Shown one piece after another: positions 32,477 through 44,285 of a stretch of 64,000 bases of DNA. The notes under the pieces are model-generated. The model was not told the origin of the DNA, made no database searches, and worked only from the letters and a program-made list of their open reading frames with translations. The position numbers and the translations under genes were made by a program. Source of the DNA: Bos javanicus (taxonomy: Eukaryota; Chordata; Mammalia; Artiodactyla; Bovidae). Each line of letters starts with the position of its first letter. The first letter of the stretch is position 1. Location: contig NC_083878.1 in assembly GCF_032452875.1 (NCBI RefSeq), positions 55,186,878 to 55,250,877 of the forward strand, read 5' to 3'.

Positions 32477-33300
32477 TTTATTTAGTTGTTCACCCATAAA
32501 ACCATCACTAGATTGTAGAAATGAGTATATCCCTTACCCCTTACAGACTCCTTGTGCCCTTTGTACTCCGTCCTTCCCACTCTTCCCCATCCCACTCCCA
32601 TTACCAGGCAACCACTGGTCTGTTTTTTTCTGTGCTTGTTTTTTTTAAATTTTTACAATGTTGAGTTGGGTTCTGCCATACAACAACGTGAATCTGCCAT
32701 AATTATCCCTACATCGTCTCCCCTCCTCACCTCCCTCCCCTCCCCCATCCCATCCCTCTAGGTCATCACAGAGTGCCAGACTGTGCTACCTGGGCTACAC
32801 AGCAGCTTCTCTCCAGCTGTCCATCTTACACCCATAGTGTATATATGTTGTTGCTGCCTTCTCCATTTGTCCCACTCTCTCCCTCCCCAACTGTGTCCAC
32901 AAATCCATTCTCTACAGCTGTGTCTCCATTCCCATTGTCTTTCACTATAAATGAGTCTATATTTTCTAGACTTTTCCATAAATGACATCAAGCGGTACGT
33001 TCTCTTTTTGTTTAGCTTCTTTCCCTTGGCAAAAATATTTTAGATTTCTCCATATTGCATCAGCTATTAACAGTCCATTTGGCTTCATGGATGAGTACAT
33101 TTGACTGTGTGGCTGTACTACAGTCCATTCATCCACTCCCCTGTCCACGGACATCTGAGTTGTTTTCAGTTTGGGGCTATCACTGATAAAGCTGCTAGGG
33201 ACACTTGTGTACAAATTCTTGCTTGTGTTCATTTCTTCTGGGAAAATACCTGGAAATAGAATAGCTGGTTCATCATAAAGTTTCTTAACTTTTTAAGACC
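32477..33300 (-). mobile_element. L1 3' end (antisense; ORF2 end plus 3' UTR)
   Basis: The minus strand reads L1 ORF2 C-terminal sequence (rc of 'ggctatcactgataaagctg', 33174-33193) and then the ruminant L1 3' UTR (rc of 'tctgccataattatcccta'). The left end abuts the BovB. Its 3' part is the reverse complement of 33317-33738. Confidence 0.8.
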
Positions 33301-33316
33301 AGTGGCATTCAAAAAC

Positions 33317-33835
33317 ACAGTTAAGGAGGGAGAAAGTGGGAAAATGGAGAAGGTAGCAACAACGTGTATACGTTATTAGGTGTGAGATGGATAGCTGGTG
33401 AGAAGCTGCAGTGTAGCACAAGGAGCCCCGTCAGGCACTCCTCTGTGATGATCTAGAGGGCTGGGATGGGGGGAAGGGAGGGAGGTTTGGGAGGGAGGGA
33501 ATGTAGGGATAATTATGGTGGATTCACATTGTTGTATGGCAGAAACCAACACAGCATTGTAAAAATTTTAAAAGCAAACAAACACAAAAAGAAAACAGAC
33601 CTGTGGTTGCCTGGTGATGGGAGTGGGATGGGGAAGGGTGGGAAGGAGGGAGTACAAAAGGCAGAGGAAGCTGTAAGGGGTAACGGATATACTCATTAAC
33701 TTGATTGTAGTGATGGCTTCATGGGTGAATAACAATAAAAAAAAAAAAAAACCTTAGCAAATTGTACATGGTATATATGTGCAGTTTACTGAATGTCAGT
33801 TATGCCTCAGTAAAGCTGGTTTTGTAAAAGATCAG
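33317..33835 (+). mobile_element. L1 3' UTR (sense), facing the previous L1
   Basis: 'aatggagaaggtagcaacaa', a GGGA-rich tract at 33462-33500, 'ggataattatggtggattca', then 'cctgtggttgcctggtgatg' and an old L1 end 'atgtgcagtttactgaatg'. It includes an A15 tract at 33737-33751. Identity to the inverted copy at 32477-32895 is roughly 85% by eye. Confidence 0.8.
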
Positions 33836-35389
33836 AGAAAGAACTTAGAACAAAATAGAAGAGACAGAGAAATGCCCCCATAGTTTCTGTAGGATGAATG
33901 ACTCCTATAAGGCTTTTTTCTACTCACCACTGAAACAAAAGTCAAAATCAAACCACAGTCTCATGTGAGAAGAAGAGTATTTATAAAATAATGTTCCATT
34001 GAAAGGCACAGTTCAATCTTTCTCTAAATAAGCTGGCTCATACTGTGGGTTCTCCCTAGCTTAATAAAGCTGAGTTCTGCTCTGCTTTGGGGCCTATATT
34101 GGACCTATTTCTCCCTTGTACCTTCAGAAATTGTTCCCTGTGCTTTGCTGCTTGCTCTGCTTCTCTCTGTCTGTGGTCCAAGTGGAAGCCCAGTGGCCGG
34201 CTTTAGTGGCAGCAGTGATTCTGCTCCTTCTAGTGGCATCCCTGCAGAGCAAAGAAGATGCACCCACCCAAAGCCATCATTAAGAGAAGGGGACAGACGC
34301 AGCCTGGCAGAGGACCAGCTGGGCCCAGGCTGATGCTCAGCTTCAATATCCAGATCAGGGAGCAGACTCTGAATGGGAAATATTGTTGTTTGACTTGACA
34401 CTGGGACAGGGAGAGCCAGACAGATGTAAACGTTCCCTGCACAGCACTACATGGTAAGACCACAGGAGGCTGGCACCTTTGATTTGGCTCTCGTGGCACC
34501 AGAAGAAAAGCCAGCAATGCTGGGCTATTTTTAATGTTCAAAGAGCCTAGCAAAAGATTTATGACTACAAATACATAGTGTGGGAGAGATAAATTGGAGC
34601 AAGGCTCTCCCAGCTCCAACAGAGGAGTCAGCCTGCCAGGCTGGTCAATAAAGTATTTAAGCCCTGAGTGCTGTGTGGGTTGTCATAGATTAAAATTTGA
34701 AAATCTTTTATGGTGTAACAAGGTCCTTAATTATAACTCTGGGCTTTGGATCATTTTCAGGTTGTGCAAACAGCAAGACTTATGCTACAGAGAACATCCT
34801 TGGCTACAATAGCCTTTAAATCCAATGTCCATGAGAGAAAATACTCAGTTCTCAAGTTCAGAATTTTGTCCCAGAATAAAGAAGTCTGATGGATTTCTAC
34901 CATAAAGCCGTCTCCTGTCTCAACCATATCTGATATTATTTTTCTCTCTTATATGACATTCATAGAATCTAATGAGCTAGCTGAAGCTTCAAGGTGATTT
35001 AGCTTTCAACTCCTTTTCCCTTTGTCACTCAATATTGCTAAAATATTCTCATTCTTCCTGAAATTTAAGATGCATGATAATTTTACTTGCTGTGGATTTC
35101 AGTGGCTGATTAGCATCTTTGGTTGGTGGTTACTAGATCAATGACCTCTCTTAGAACAAAAGAGTCTTGAATAACCAACAGGACTTGATTATAAAATATT
35201 TTAACTATGATCAGCAGATCTTTCTAAAGCAGTTTTGTTTTTTGAAGTACAACTGGCAGGAATCTAGAGTAATGTTAACAACTTTAGACTCCATTCTTGG
35301 GACTCATTTCTAGTTCCAATTGCCATATGATCAGGTAAACTCACAGCATCAGTAACCCAGCAAAATCAGCCTATATAAATGAATCTTCC
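33836..35389. other. Unique sequence, nothing recognised
   Basis: 1.5 kb without a recognised repeat. Overlapping open frames on both strands at 34.1-34.6 kb have no known domain. The 34380-34500 stretch is GC-balanced and unique. Confidence 0.4.
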
Positions 35390-35432
35390 CTTATATATAT
35401 AAAATATAATATATGATATACATATATATATG
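35390..35432 (+). repeat. AT-rich dinucleotide tract
   Basis: Imperfect (TA)n tract. The following 35433-36539 is unique with nothing recognised. Confidence 0.85.
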
Positions 35433-36539
35433 AAACTTAATGATCATACATTCCCATGTGAACTCATCTGGCATCTATAAATTACGCTATGGGACTAGTA
35501 TTAAAGACGAGTGAACAAGAAAAGTAAAATCATGAATTTAATACGGAAAATAATTTTTTTTCCCATGGGATCTTATGTTGTATGCGGAGGGAAGAGGAAT
35601 AAGGATCTGGACATGGAATAAGTAAGAATATAGGTTACTGGGGTATCTTAGCCAGAGAGATTGTACAGGACCACAGTCAAGAGATAAGCTGAGCAAGTGA
35701 TGTGGGAAGGGGTTGGGTTGTGGTGTACACATCTGTGCGGATGGGTGGAGGCAGGAATGGTGAACTCTGAGAATGGAAATCCTTAAAAACAGAGTGCTAC
35801 TAGGAAGCTACCAAGCACTGACAGCACATATGCTCTCAAACATGGTTTGGGTTCAAGACACTGTGTGTATTCTGTAAGGTGTCTTAAAGTCAAGGCCATT
35901 TGATGAGTTATATTGTCGGTCATTATCTCATGCGTGTTTTAGACGCCCCTTTCAGATTGGGGAGGGGCTTTGTTTATCCTTTTCCAATATATCTCATTGG
36001 GATGTGCCACAAGTCAGTTCACTGTGGGTGTTCAAGAAATACTTACTATTACGTTCCTTCAATACTTTCTGAAAGGTATGTAGGAAGGTTCATAATTTCT
36101 TCAATTTAAGAAATACATTGATACCCCTCAATATCTTTGCACAATAAATAATTGATTTTCTGACAATCACCCAGTTTTTAAACAGGGTGGTCACTCAACT
36201 TTCAACCCCTAGCTGAAAGTTATTTTCAGCATATGGATAATTTTCCCAGCATGAGAGCATTCTTTTCAGGTTATATCAAAACTAGGATTTAGCAGAAGAA
36301 TTGTATCCAGTACAGACACTTGAAATATAGTATGATAATTGAAATCTCTGAATATATACATGGATTGAAGACATAGGAGTTACTATAATCAATTATGCTC
36401 ATTGTCAACATTGTCTACTCCTGAAACATAAGAATTTTTAAGTGCAAAGTTATTTTGCTAACATACTAAAAATCTTCCTCTGATGTAAAACATCTTAGGC
36501 TCCCTCTTAGACATTTTTATAAAAATTAGCTTCTATTGT

Positions 36540-36748
36540 TTTGCTGTTCAGTCGCAAAGTCATGTCCGACTCTTTGCGACCCCACAAATTGCAGCATGCC
36601 AGGCTTCCCTGTCCCTCACTATCTCCTGGAGTTTGCGCAAACTCATGTTCATTGTGTTGATGATACCATCTCAACCTCTGTCGCCCCCTTCTCCTCTTGC
36701 CCTCAATCTTTCCCAGCATCAGGGTCTTTTCCAGTGAGTCAGCTCTTA
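36540..36748 (-). mobile_element. BovB LINE 3' end (antisense)
   Basis: About 209 bp of BovB 3' end in reverse: 'gcatgccaggcttccctgtc', 'tttgcgcaaactcatgttc', 'cccagcatcagggtcttttc'. A Bov-tA-like left end 'cagtcgcaaagtcatgtccg' shows a mutated tip. Confidence 0.9.
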
Positions 36749-38286
36749 TCATCATCTGTTGTGAATAAGGACTATTAAGACTCCCCGGACACAGCACTAG
36801 GTGGCCAGTGCTAAGTGTTGGGATTCATCACGGAGGTGCAAATTCCACTGAGTGGGTCTTGGAGATTTTGAATGTTTCTGCTAGTTTCTTGCCTTGTGGT
36901 GAGCTTAACTTATCCAGTTGACTGTATTCCTTCCCCCATTCTATCTCTCTATTTCCAGAGTGAAAGACTTCTTAACTCAGATGCCAGTCCCTGGACATGG
37001 TATATTAATTAAGAGGCTCATTTTCTTAAAACTAAACCAAGTGCCTTGTCAGGGAGTGCTTATTTCTCAAGAGCCTGGGTCCCATGGGAGTCTTGGCATT
37101 TTTCCCTAAGTGACTGTCATGACGCAGAGGCCTCTCTATTAACACTGCCTACAAAGACTCTTCCACATCTGCCTGTAAAACATCCTTCATGCTTTCCTTC
37201 CTCAATCCTTTTCCCAGCATCATGAGGAAAAGGCACAGTAGCCTGTAACAAAGGCTCATCAAGACTCAAGGGCTTCTAATTAATTTCTTATAATGCGATT
37301 TCTTACATCAATTAAGTCCTGGGGATGCTGCAACTCCCCATCAAGACCAGCTCTCTGCAACTGCAGAGTGGAAGACTTTTGTACGGGAACTGTTTATTGG
37401 GCCTTGACTGCTCAAATCTCTTTTAGCCCCCCTCCTGGCCTGGCATGTGACCATTACCTCTTGCTCTGGGGCCTCAAACAGTCTTGAGTAAAGCAACTCC
37501 AAGAGGTCACACAGTCAAGAATGAAAATTTGTTTCCAGAGGCTCCTTTGGAGAATGTGCTATTGCACCCCAGAAAGAGTGGTAGCACCTTTCCCTAGATG
37601 AGGATACACTCATTAGATGTCCTATGCCCTTGAAAGGCATAGACACCTCAATGTAGTTTGAAAAGACCAGGGGAGTACCTAGAGGGATGCGAGAAAAAGA
37701 AATGTCAAAGACAAGACACTGGCTCCAGAAAAGTTGTCAGTGATGGATACCCAGCACAGGTTCATAGGGAGAAGGGTTAGACAGCCCTAAACAAAAGGCA
37801 GGTCAAAGACCACCTGAAGTCACTACCATTTTCCCCAGAATATAGAATCTTCATAACACTACCCCTTTTCCTTACTTCATTTCCCAATCCCCAGCTCCAT
37901 ATTCAGGACAGCATTCTGAGAACTCATCCTTATGATAAATCAACACAAACCCTTAGGGCATCACAGAGGTACTATTCAAAACCTTCCTGCCCAGGGTTGT
38001 GCTGCACAGGTACAAAGTCTACCCACTCTCACTTGACCCCTGAGGAAACTCCCATCTGAAGAGCAGGCCTAATTTGGAGTTGACCATGACAATAACAAAA
38101 GGAGCTTCTTACCTCTCACACTAGTATCACCAGCACCAACACTGAGAAAACACAACCACCAGCCTTGAGGTTTCTCTAAAATGATGTATTTTAAATAATC
38201 ACACACTCAACTTTCCAGCAAAAGATGTAGACATGAAGTCAAGCTGGATAACAGCAAGACTGGGATCAAAGTCTCCAAACTCGTGC
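36749..38286. other. Unique sequence, nothing recognised
   Basis: No repeat or exon was recognised in 1.5 kb. Confidence 0.4.
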
Positions 38287-38295
38287 CTCAACCAT

Positions 38296-38513
38296 GAGAA
38301 ATGAAAGTGTTAGTAGCTCAGTCATGTATGACTCCGTGACCCCCATGGACTGTCGCCCACCAGGCTCCTCTGTCCATAGAATTCTCCAGGCAAGAATACT
38401 GGAGTGGGGAGCCATTCCCTTTTCCAGGGGATCTTTCTGACCCAAGGATCGAAACTTCATCTCCTGCATTGCAGGCTTATTCTTTATTGTCTGAGCCACC
38501 AGAGAAGCCCTGT
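38296..38513 (-). mobile_element. Bov-tA SINE (antisense) with TSD
   Basis: Minus-strand element with its tRNA head at the right (rc of gtctgagccaccagagaagc). The 9-bp TSD ctcaaccat lies at 38287-38295 and 38514-38522. Confidence 0.93.
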
Positions 38514-38522
38514 CTCAACCAT

Positions 38523-40085
38523 AGAGGATAGCCATTCTCTTGCAAGATACTTATTCAGAACTCACACCTCTGAGGTCATGTTTTCTGATCCAAGGATTAG
38601 GCTCCTTGTCCTGACAGTGGGATGCGATCTGTGAAAACCCAGGGCAGTATTAGCTGTTGGGAGGACACAAAAGCACACTGTGAATTTTTTTCTATATACT
38701 CTTGTTATTCCTCTCAAAACAGAAGTTTAGGAAAAAAATGCCTTCTCTCTATGTAGCAATAAATTTTTCAGAATATACAAATAGGTGCCAGCTCACATTT
38801 AATAGTGAGGAGAATTCTATCATCTTCGATTCTCTATCTCTGATGAGCAACAGATTTTTCTTTTTTAGGAATGAGCCTAAGAAAATGATTTTGTTTTTCC
38901 TAGTGATTTGACAAACTTAAGCTCTTTGACAGACAAATGCAAGCAAGTTCAGGGCACTTGCAAAAAGAGAGACAATAATCTGGAACCTTGTTTCCTGTTT
39001 CTTTAGAGACTAAGCCACTTCTCTTTCCTCCTGAACACACAGGTAGGTTACATTTCCCAGTATCTCTTGCAATCAAGTGTGGCCAACTGACTGAGTTTTC
39101 ATTTGCCGGGAGGACAGAGAGGACTAGAAAGCAGTTAGGAGTAAAAAGACACAAGATGGACATAAAGGACGAATAGCAGTATGACTGCCAGAAGAGGCTA
39201 CATACCTCCTGCACTGAGATACATCACTGCTTTGAACACTACAAGCAACTGCTTTGGGATTTGAAAGCAAGATACAGAAAGATAATTTGTTAATTAGCAA
39301 TGAGAGTAGAAGCAGAGACACAGGAAGAAGCTGATTTGCACTAATGTTGCAGCTCTAAGACAGGAGGGGTGAATATCAGCCCTACCACACAGGAGCCTTG
39401 ATTCCACAGGGGGTTGTGGTTCTAGGTCTCCCCTGAGATAGTCAGGGGTCCTTCTCTGTTCTGGCTCAGGGGTTCAGGCAAATGGCAGTGATCCCAATCT
39501 TAACAATAAACCTTCATCAAACTGAGTTCACCTAAGTGAGTCTCTCCTTACAGCAAAAGGACTCGCCAATTAGCCAGTAGCCACCTGCTGTTGTGTCTGC
39601 TCCACTCATTGGCCACATGGCTTCACACTTGACCTTGGCTGGCTTCCACTGTTGCCAGTGATCAACAGTTCCTCAAGAGCAGATATTAGCCCTAAAACTA
39701 ACACTTTGAAAAATCTCCTAAAATGCTTAGTGTCGGGCTGTCTTCTGACACAGAATTGCATTGTGTTTATCAGGGTTTAGGGTCCCAGGGCTAATTATTA
39801 AAATCCCTTTTTCATAGGAGAAAAATGTGCTGAGCTTAACTCTATGTACTAAACAAATCTGCTTTCATATGTGCAGATTTGGACATTTACAATAATATTA
39901 AAATAATAGCACAAATGAGCTTTGAAAAATATTGCTAAACTTACAAGGGAGTTAACAATTTTTAGAATCTCAAGTGTGTTCTGAATTTTCATAAATCTAA
40001 GAGTGGAGCTTGGAACCAGATATACCACATACCGACTAATTTAATGCTTACTTTTAACAACAGATGCTATAAACAAGTCACTAAA
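38523..40085. other. Unique sequence, nothing recognised
   Basis: No repeat or exon was recognised in about 1.5 kb. Confidence 0.4.
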
Positions 40086-40275
40086 TGGACCTCAGGCCAA
40101 ATAAGTTACCATTTTTTAAAGTACATTTTACTGGAACACACTCACCCATTCATGTACTTTTGCCCATAGTTGCTTTATAGAAGAGTGGAGTAGTTGTAAC
40201 AAAAACTGTCTGGCCCACACAGTTAAGACTATTCACTATCTGGCCCTTTGCAGAAAAAAAAAAAAAAAATATTAT
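40086..40275 (-). mobile_element. hAT-Charlie-group DNA transposon fragment
   Basis: The reverse complement reads 'ctgcaaagggccagatag', 'gtgggccagacag', 'ttgttacaactactccactc' and 'gtgttccagtaaaatg', the signature of a common mammalian Charlie-type element (aaagggccagatagtaaata ... tgttccaataaaact). An A17 run at 40254-40270 lies at one end. Subfamily not assigned. Confidence 0.65.
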
Positions 40276-40834
40276 CAAACTCCTGGATTAGAAGAAATAT
40301 TATAGTATCCATTTTCTCGATTTTCATAATACTCTCCATTACTACGTCCTCTTCTTTCATCCCCGTTATTTCCACTGTGGTCCAGATACACAGCCCTGCT
40401 CCTCTAGCCATGGCTGTAGTCCTTACTACATCTCCTACCATTCCTTCCTTGCACTCTGGCCTGAGCCATCAGCAACAGTCATCTCTTCCACAGGACCCAA
40501 TCAGTTAGACCAACACAAGTACCAAAATGACATGATCCCTACTTTTGACTTTGACAGGTCATTAGCTAAAGAAAGAACCCTTCCCAGAATATTACGAAAG
40601 CATAAGATAGATCAGTGATATGTTGACTGAAGTATTTCTTCTGTAAGCACAAAGAGAAAGGTTGGAAGTCAGAAGAAGAAAAATGATGCAGAAAACTAAT
40701 GCCTTTTGCTATTTATGCTTCTTCTACATGTAATACTTATTTAAAGCATAGTCAGACTTTTCATATTCTTGGGCATGGGGATGGAACAAGGTCATAAAAA
40801 TCCACTTATTTAAGGTGATGGTACCATGAAACAA

Positions 40835-41039
40835 GGGCTTCCCAAGTGGCTCAGTGATTAAAAAATCCACCTGTAATGTAGGAGACTGGGATTCAGTCCC
40901 TAGGTCAGGAAGATTCCCTGGAGAAGGAAATGACAGCTCACTCTAGTAATCTTGCCTGGGGAATCCCATGGACAGAGGAGCCTGGCAGCTATGGGCCACA
41001 AAAGAGTCAGATATGACACAGTGACTAAACACCACCACT
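40835..41039 (+). mobile_element. Bov-tA SINE with TSD
   Basis: 'gggcttcccaagtggctcag' head, BovA body, (cca)n-like end. The 9-bp TSD atgaaacaa lies at 40826-40834 and 41040-41048. Confidence 0.94.
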
Positions 41040-41048
41040 ATGAAACAA

Positions 41049-42084
41049 ATGTTACATTATCGCTTCTAGAGCAGCTTCAAAGACCAAAAGGACTTGACGT
41101 AGCCTCCTACAAGAATAACGTTAAATATTAATATAGAAGTCTCTTCTTGTCCTAAAATGCAATCAAATACTTCTTCAAGGTCATAAACCAAAGTTTAATT
41201 GTGATTACCTGGATGAATGAGGACCGCATTCAATCCCCAGCCAGATGGGTGTCCTGAAGGTATGGATGTCATTTGGCTGCACAGATATCTTGCCACAGCT
41301 GCTTTTTCCAAATCTGACTGCTAATTGTAATCCCTCCTAAAGAGAAGGCTTTCCTAGCAAAATATGATAGCATTAGCTCCAATCATGTCAATATAATTAA
41401 GTTTCAGTCTGTCTGTCATATCATGGATAATGGCTGAGTGGATTTTCATTAAATTTGGAGGCTATGTGTCATATGGTAAAATTAATTTGGGGGACTTATG
41501 GGGGGTGGTCATTGCAAAAATGAAGTGGAGTTATTCCCCAGAGCAGCTGCACTGAGGTAAGACAGGAGATCTAGATGTTCCTTGGCTAGAAGAGACAGGC
41601 CAGAAATATTAAAATGCCATGACAGACAAAATAAGTGCTGGTTTCTCATGAGTCTCAGATGGAAATTCACAGCAGCAGACGTTCCCAGGGGCAGCTGCCG
41701 CTCTGCAGTGGGCTTCTTCTCACACGGGCAACTCTACAGAGGACTGGCCCTGTGTGCAGAGTGGCATACGTTTATATAGAGACAATTAATAATTGTTGTA
41801 ACACTTCCAAGGCTGGCTAGTCCTCAGGAATTTAAAGAAGCTACCCTTGTGTATCAGTATTTAAGTAAACAAACTTATTGTGATACCAAGTTTACTACTG
41901 AGTCTCCAGTCTGGCAGTGTGTAATCCATTCGATTATTGTTCAGCTGCTTTTTGTTACAAAGCAGCTGAACAATAATTCTCTTTTCCCTAATATAGGATG
42001 GGCAATGGTCACAGAATGTTTTAGGAGTAAAGCAGATGAATCTGTTTTCCTTGGACACCTAGCCACCAAATGAAATGTGAAAAG
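41049..42084. other. Unique sequence with CNE-like block and perfect hairpin
   Basis: No transposon was recognised. 41300-41500 has homeodomain-like cores (ctaattgtaatccc, 'cattaaatttggagg', 'aaaattaatttgg'). A perfect inverted repeat lies at 41933-41977 (separate entry). Confidence 0.35.
41933..41977. repeat. Perfect 19-bp inverted repeat, 7-nt loop
   Basis: The left arm attattgttcagctgcttt (41933-41951) and right arm aaagcagctgaacaataat (41959-41977) are exact reverse complements, separated by ttgttac. Each arm contains the E-box CAGCTG. It is not part of any repeat I recognise. Confidence 0.95.
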
Positions 42085-42230
42085 TAAAAGTTATAAAGTT
42101 AGGAAATTCAGGTTGATTTCCACTTTGCTACAAATCATCTTTTCAGTTAACCTTTCTCTTCTTTGGTTGTATCATCTATAAACTGAGGTGAAAACAACTC
42201 CTTCTTGTCTCAGCTAAGGTTCTTTAGTCA
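42085..42230 (+). mobile_element. MIR SINE (weak)
   Basis: 'caggttgatttccactttgc', 'cagttaacctttctcttctt' and 'atcatctataaactgaggtg' are consistent with MIR order (gggttcgaatcccggct ... acttaacctctctg ... catctgtaaaatggg). Diverged. Confidence 0.45.
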
Positions 42231-42588
42231 CAGGAAAGACGCCTTCCTAAGGAAAAGGAAGATATGAGCTCAAGGGAAGGAAGCTGGGGCCAGGCGTCAT
42301 GTGACACATGAACTAGGCAGCGAAAGGCCTATCTCCCTGGGACACTTCTCTTCAGGTCTCTTTCCTACTTGGCTTCCATCAGCCAGCTTTCTTTACTTTG
42401 TTAAACACATGGCACAAAAATAGCCACTCCACATTTGCAATCCATCCAGGCTTCTAGTTAAAATACTCTGAAACAACAATTTTGTATTAGGTTCACAAGA
42501 AAGAAAAATCTGATTGCTCAGCCCAACTTACTTCTGAGTCAGCCACTCACCTCCACAGCCCAATTAGAATTGGGTATGAGAGACGCAG

Positions 42589-42821
42589 GGGGCTTTCCTA
42601 GTGGTGCAGTGGGTAAAGAATCCTCCTGCATTGCAGGAGATGCAGGAGACATGGGTTCAATTCCTGGGTGGGGAAGATCTCCTGGAAGAGGGTACGGCAA
42701 CCCACTCCAGTATTCTTGCCTGGAGAATCCCAAGGTCAGAGGAGTGTGGCAGGCCACCGTGGTCCATAGGATCACAAAAAGCTGGACATGTCTGAAGTGA
42801 TTGAGCATGCACGCATGCACA
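42589..42821 (+). mobile_element. Bov-tA SINE
   Basis: 'gggctttcctagtggtgcag' head, 'gggttcaattcctgggtgg' B-box region, BovA body and 'gcatgcacgcatgcac' end. Confidence 0.93.
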
Positions 42822-43829
42822 GGAGAGAGGAGAGCAGGGAAGAGGAAGGGGTTTCATATATCATAAGCAGAGCACGCAAGACTGGGCAGGATGGACTTGC
42901 TAAGAAGGAGGAATGTGCTGGGTCGGTGGGAGGACGCTATAGGGCACATATGTACAGATGCCGCCCCACCACAGAGGGTCGCACAGGTCATACTCTTGAA
43001 TGACCATGAATCAGCTGGATGCTCAAAGTGGATTCAAACACAAGAACCATGCTGGTTCCATGCCTACTTCCACACTGTTAGCTGAGAGGAATTTGGCTCA
43101 GGTAAGAAAAAGTCCAATTCAACCTGACATGACGTATTAATACAAGAATTTTTTTTTATTGGCTCACAGAATTGGACATACAGAAGGCAAGGCAGGCTTT
43201 AGAAATAAACTCTAACTAGGGGCTCCAATTCTGGCTCCCTGAAATTCTCTGCTGTCTCCATGTGTGAGCATTCTCTTCCGTCCAATAACAAAACATCTGA
43301 TGCAGTGGTTTCAAGCCTGGTAACCACACAGTACAACATCTAGAAAAAGAGAAGATGTCTTTTCCTGAGACATTCTCCTAATAGAGAGTAAAGTTTACCT
43401 GAAGTCCCCCAAAACCTTCCTTTCTACGTGTGCTTTTTCAAATTAGAACTCATTCATGAATTATTCCTGTGATCAGAAACTGACGAATGCCACAAACTGG
43501 AAGGCTTATACCTGGGTTCCTACACCGGTTGAGGGGCACAAGGGTATGAGAATGGACATGAAAACATCCCCAACACCCGTCATACATCCTCAGCCATCTG
43601 ATTCCTCTTATAATTGACACAGCAAAATCCATTTGTTTAAGAAAATAGGAAGCTATTTTTTAAAAAAATAATCCTTTCCCATCAATTATACCTGGAATTC
43701 CTGTAGCATGAAGTAAATAATGTCCATCTACTTTCAGAAAACAGGGCTGAACATCTGCATTTAAAACATGAGCACACAGACAAAAATGACTAACATGAAA
43801 TTCAGGAGTTTAGATTTGCTGTTACAGAA
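42822..43829. other. Unique sequence, nothing recognised
   Basis: No repeat or exon was recognised, apart from a T9 tract at 43150-43158. Confidence 0.4.
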
Positions 43830-43840
43830 TGAGAAAGAAT

Positions 43841-44063
43841 GGAGCTTCCCTGGTGGCTGAGTGGTAAAGAATCTGCCTGAAAATTCAGGAGATATAGGTT
43901 CAATCCTTGGGCTGGGAAGATCCCCTGGAGAAGAAAATGGAAACCTACTCCAGGATTCTTGCCTGGAAAATTCCATAGACAGAAAAGCCTAGTGGGTGGG
44001 CTACAGTCCATGGGATTGCAAAGAATTGGACATGACTAAGCAACTTAAAAACAACAACAACAT
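43841..44063 (+). mobile_element. Bov-tA SINE with perfect 11-bp TSD
   Basis: 'ggagcttccctggtggctga' head, BovA body, (aac)n tail. The TSD tgagaaagaat lies at 43830-43840 and 44064-44074. Confidence 0.95.
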
Positions 44064-44096
44064 TGAGAAAGAATAGGAGGAAAATAAAGTACCATA

Positions 44097-44285
44097 TTGG
44101 CTTCCCAGGTGGCTTAGACGATAAAGAATCTGCCTGCAATGCAGGAGACCCGGATTCGATCCCCGGGTTGGGAAGATCCCTTGGAGAAAGGAATGGCTAC
44201 TCACTCCAGTATTCTTGCCTAGAGAAGGCAAGAACAGACAGAGGAGGCTTGTGGGCTATAGTCCATGCGGTCACAAAGATATGCA
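44097..44285 (+). mobile_element. Bov-tA SINE, 3' end mutated
   Basis: 'ttggcttcccaggtggctta' head and a good B box 'ggattcgatccccgggttgg'. The body has a local rearrangement where 'agagaaggcaagaacagac' replaces the usual 'gagaatcccatggac'. The terminus is degraded after 'gcggtcacaaag'. It starts about 20 bp after the previous SINE's TSD. Confidence 0.9.

Noticed and set aside
34230..34619. 129-aa minus-strand open frame in unique DNA
   Set aside because: No recognised domain, overlapping frames on both strands, and no splice or promoter context. Chance open frame is the simplest reading.
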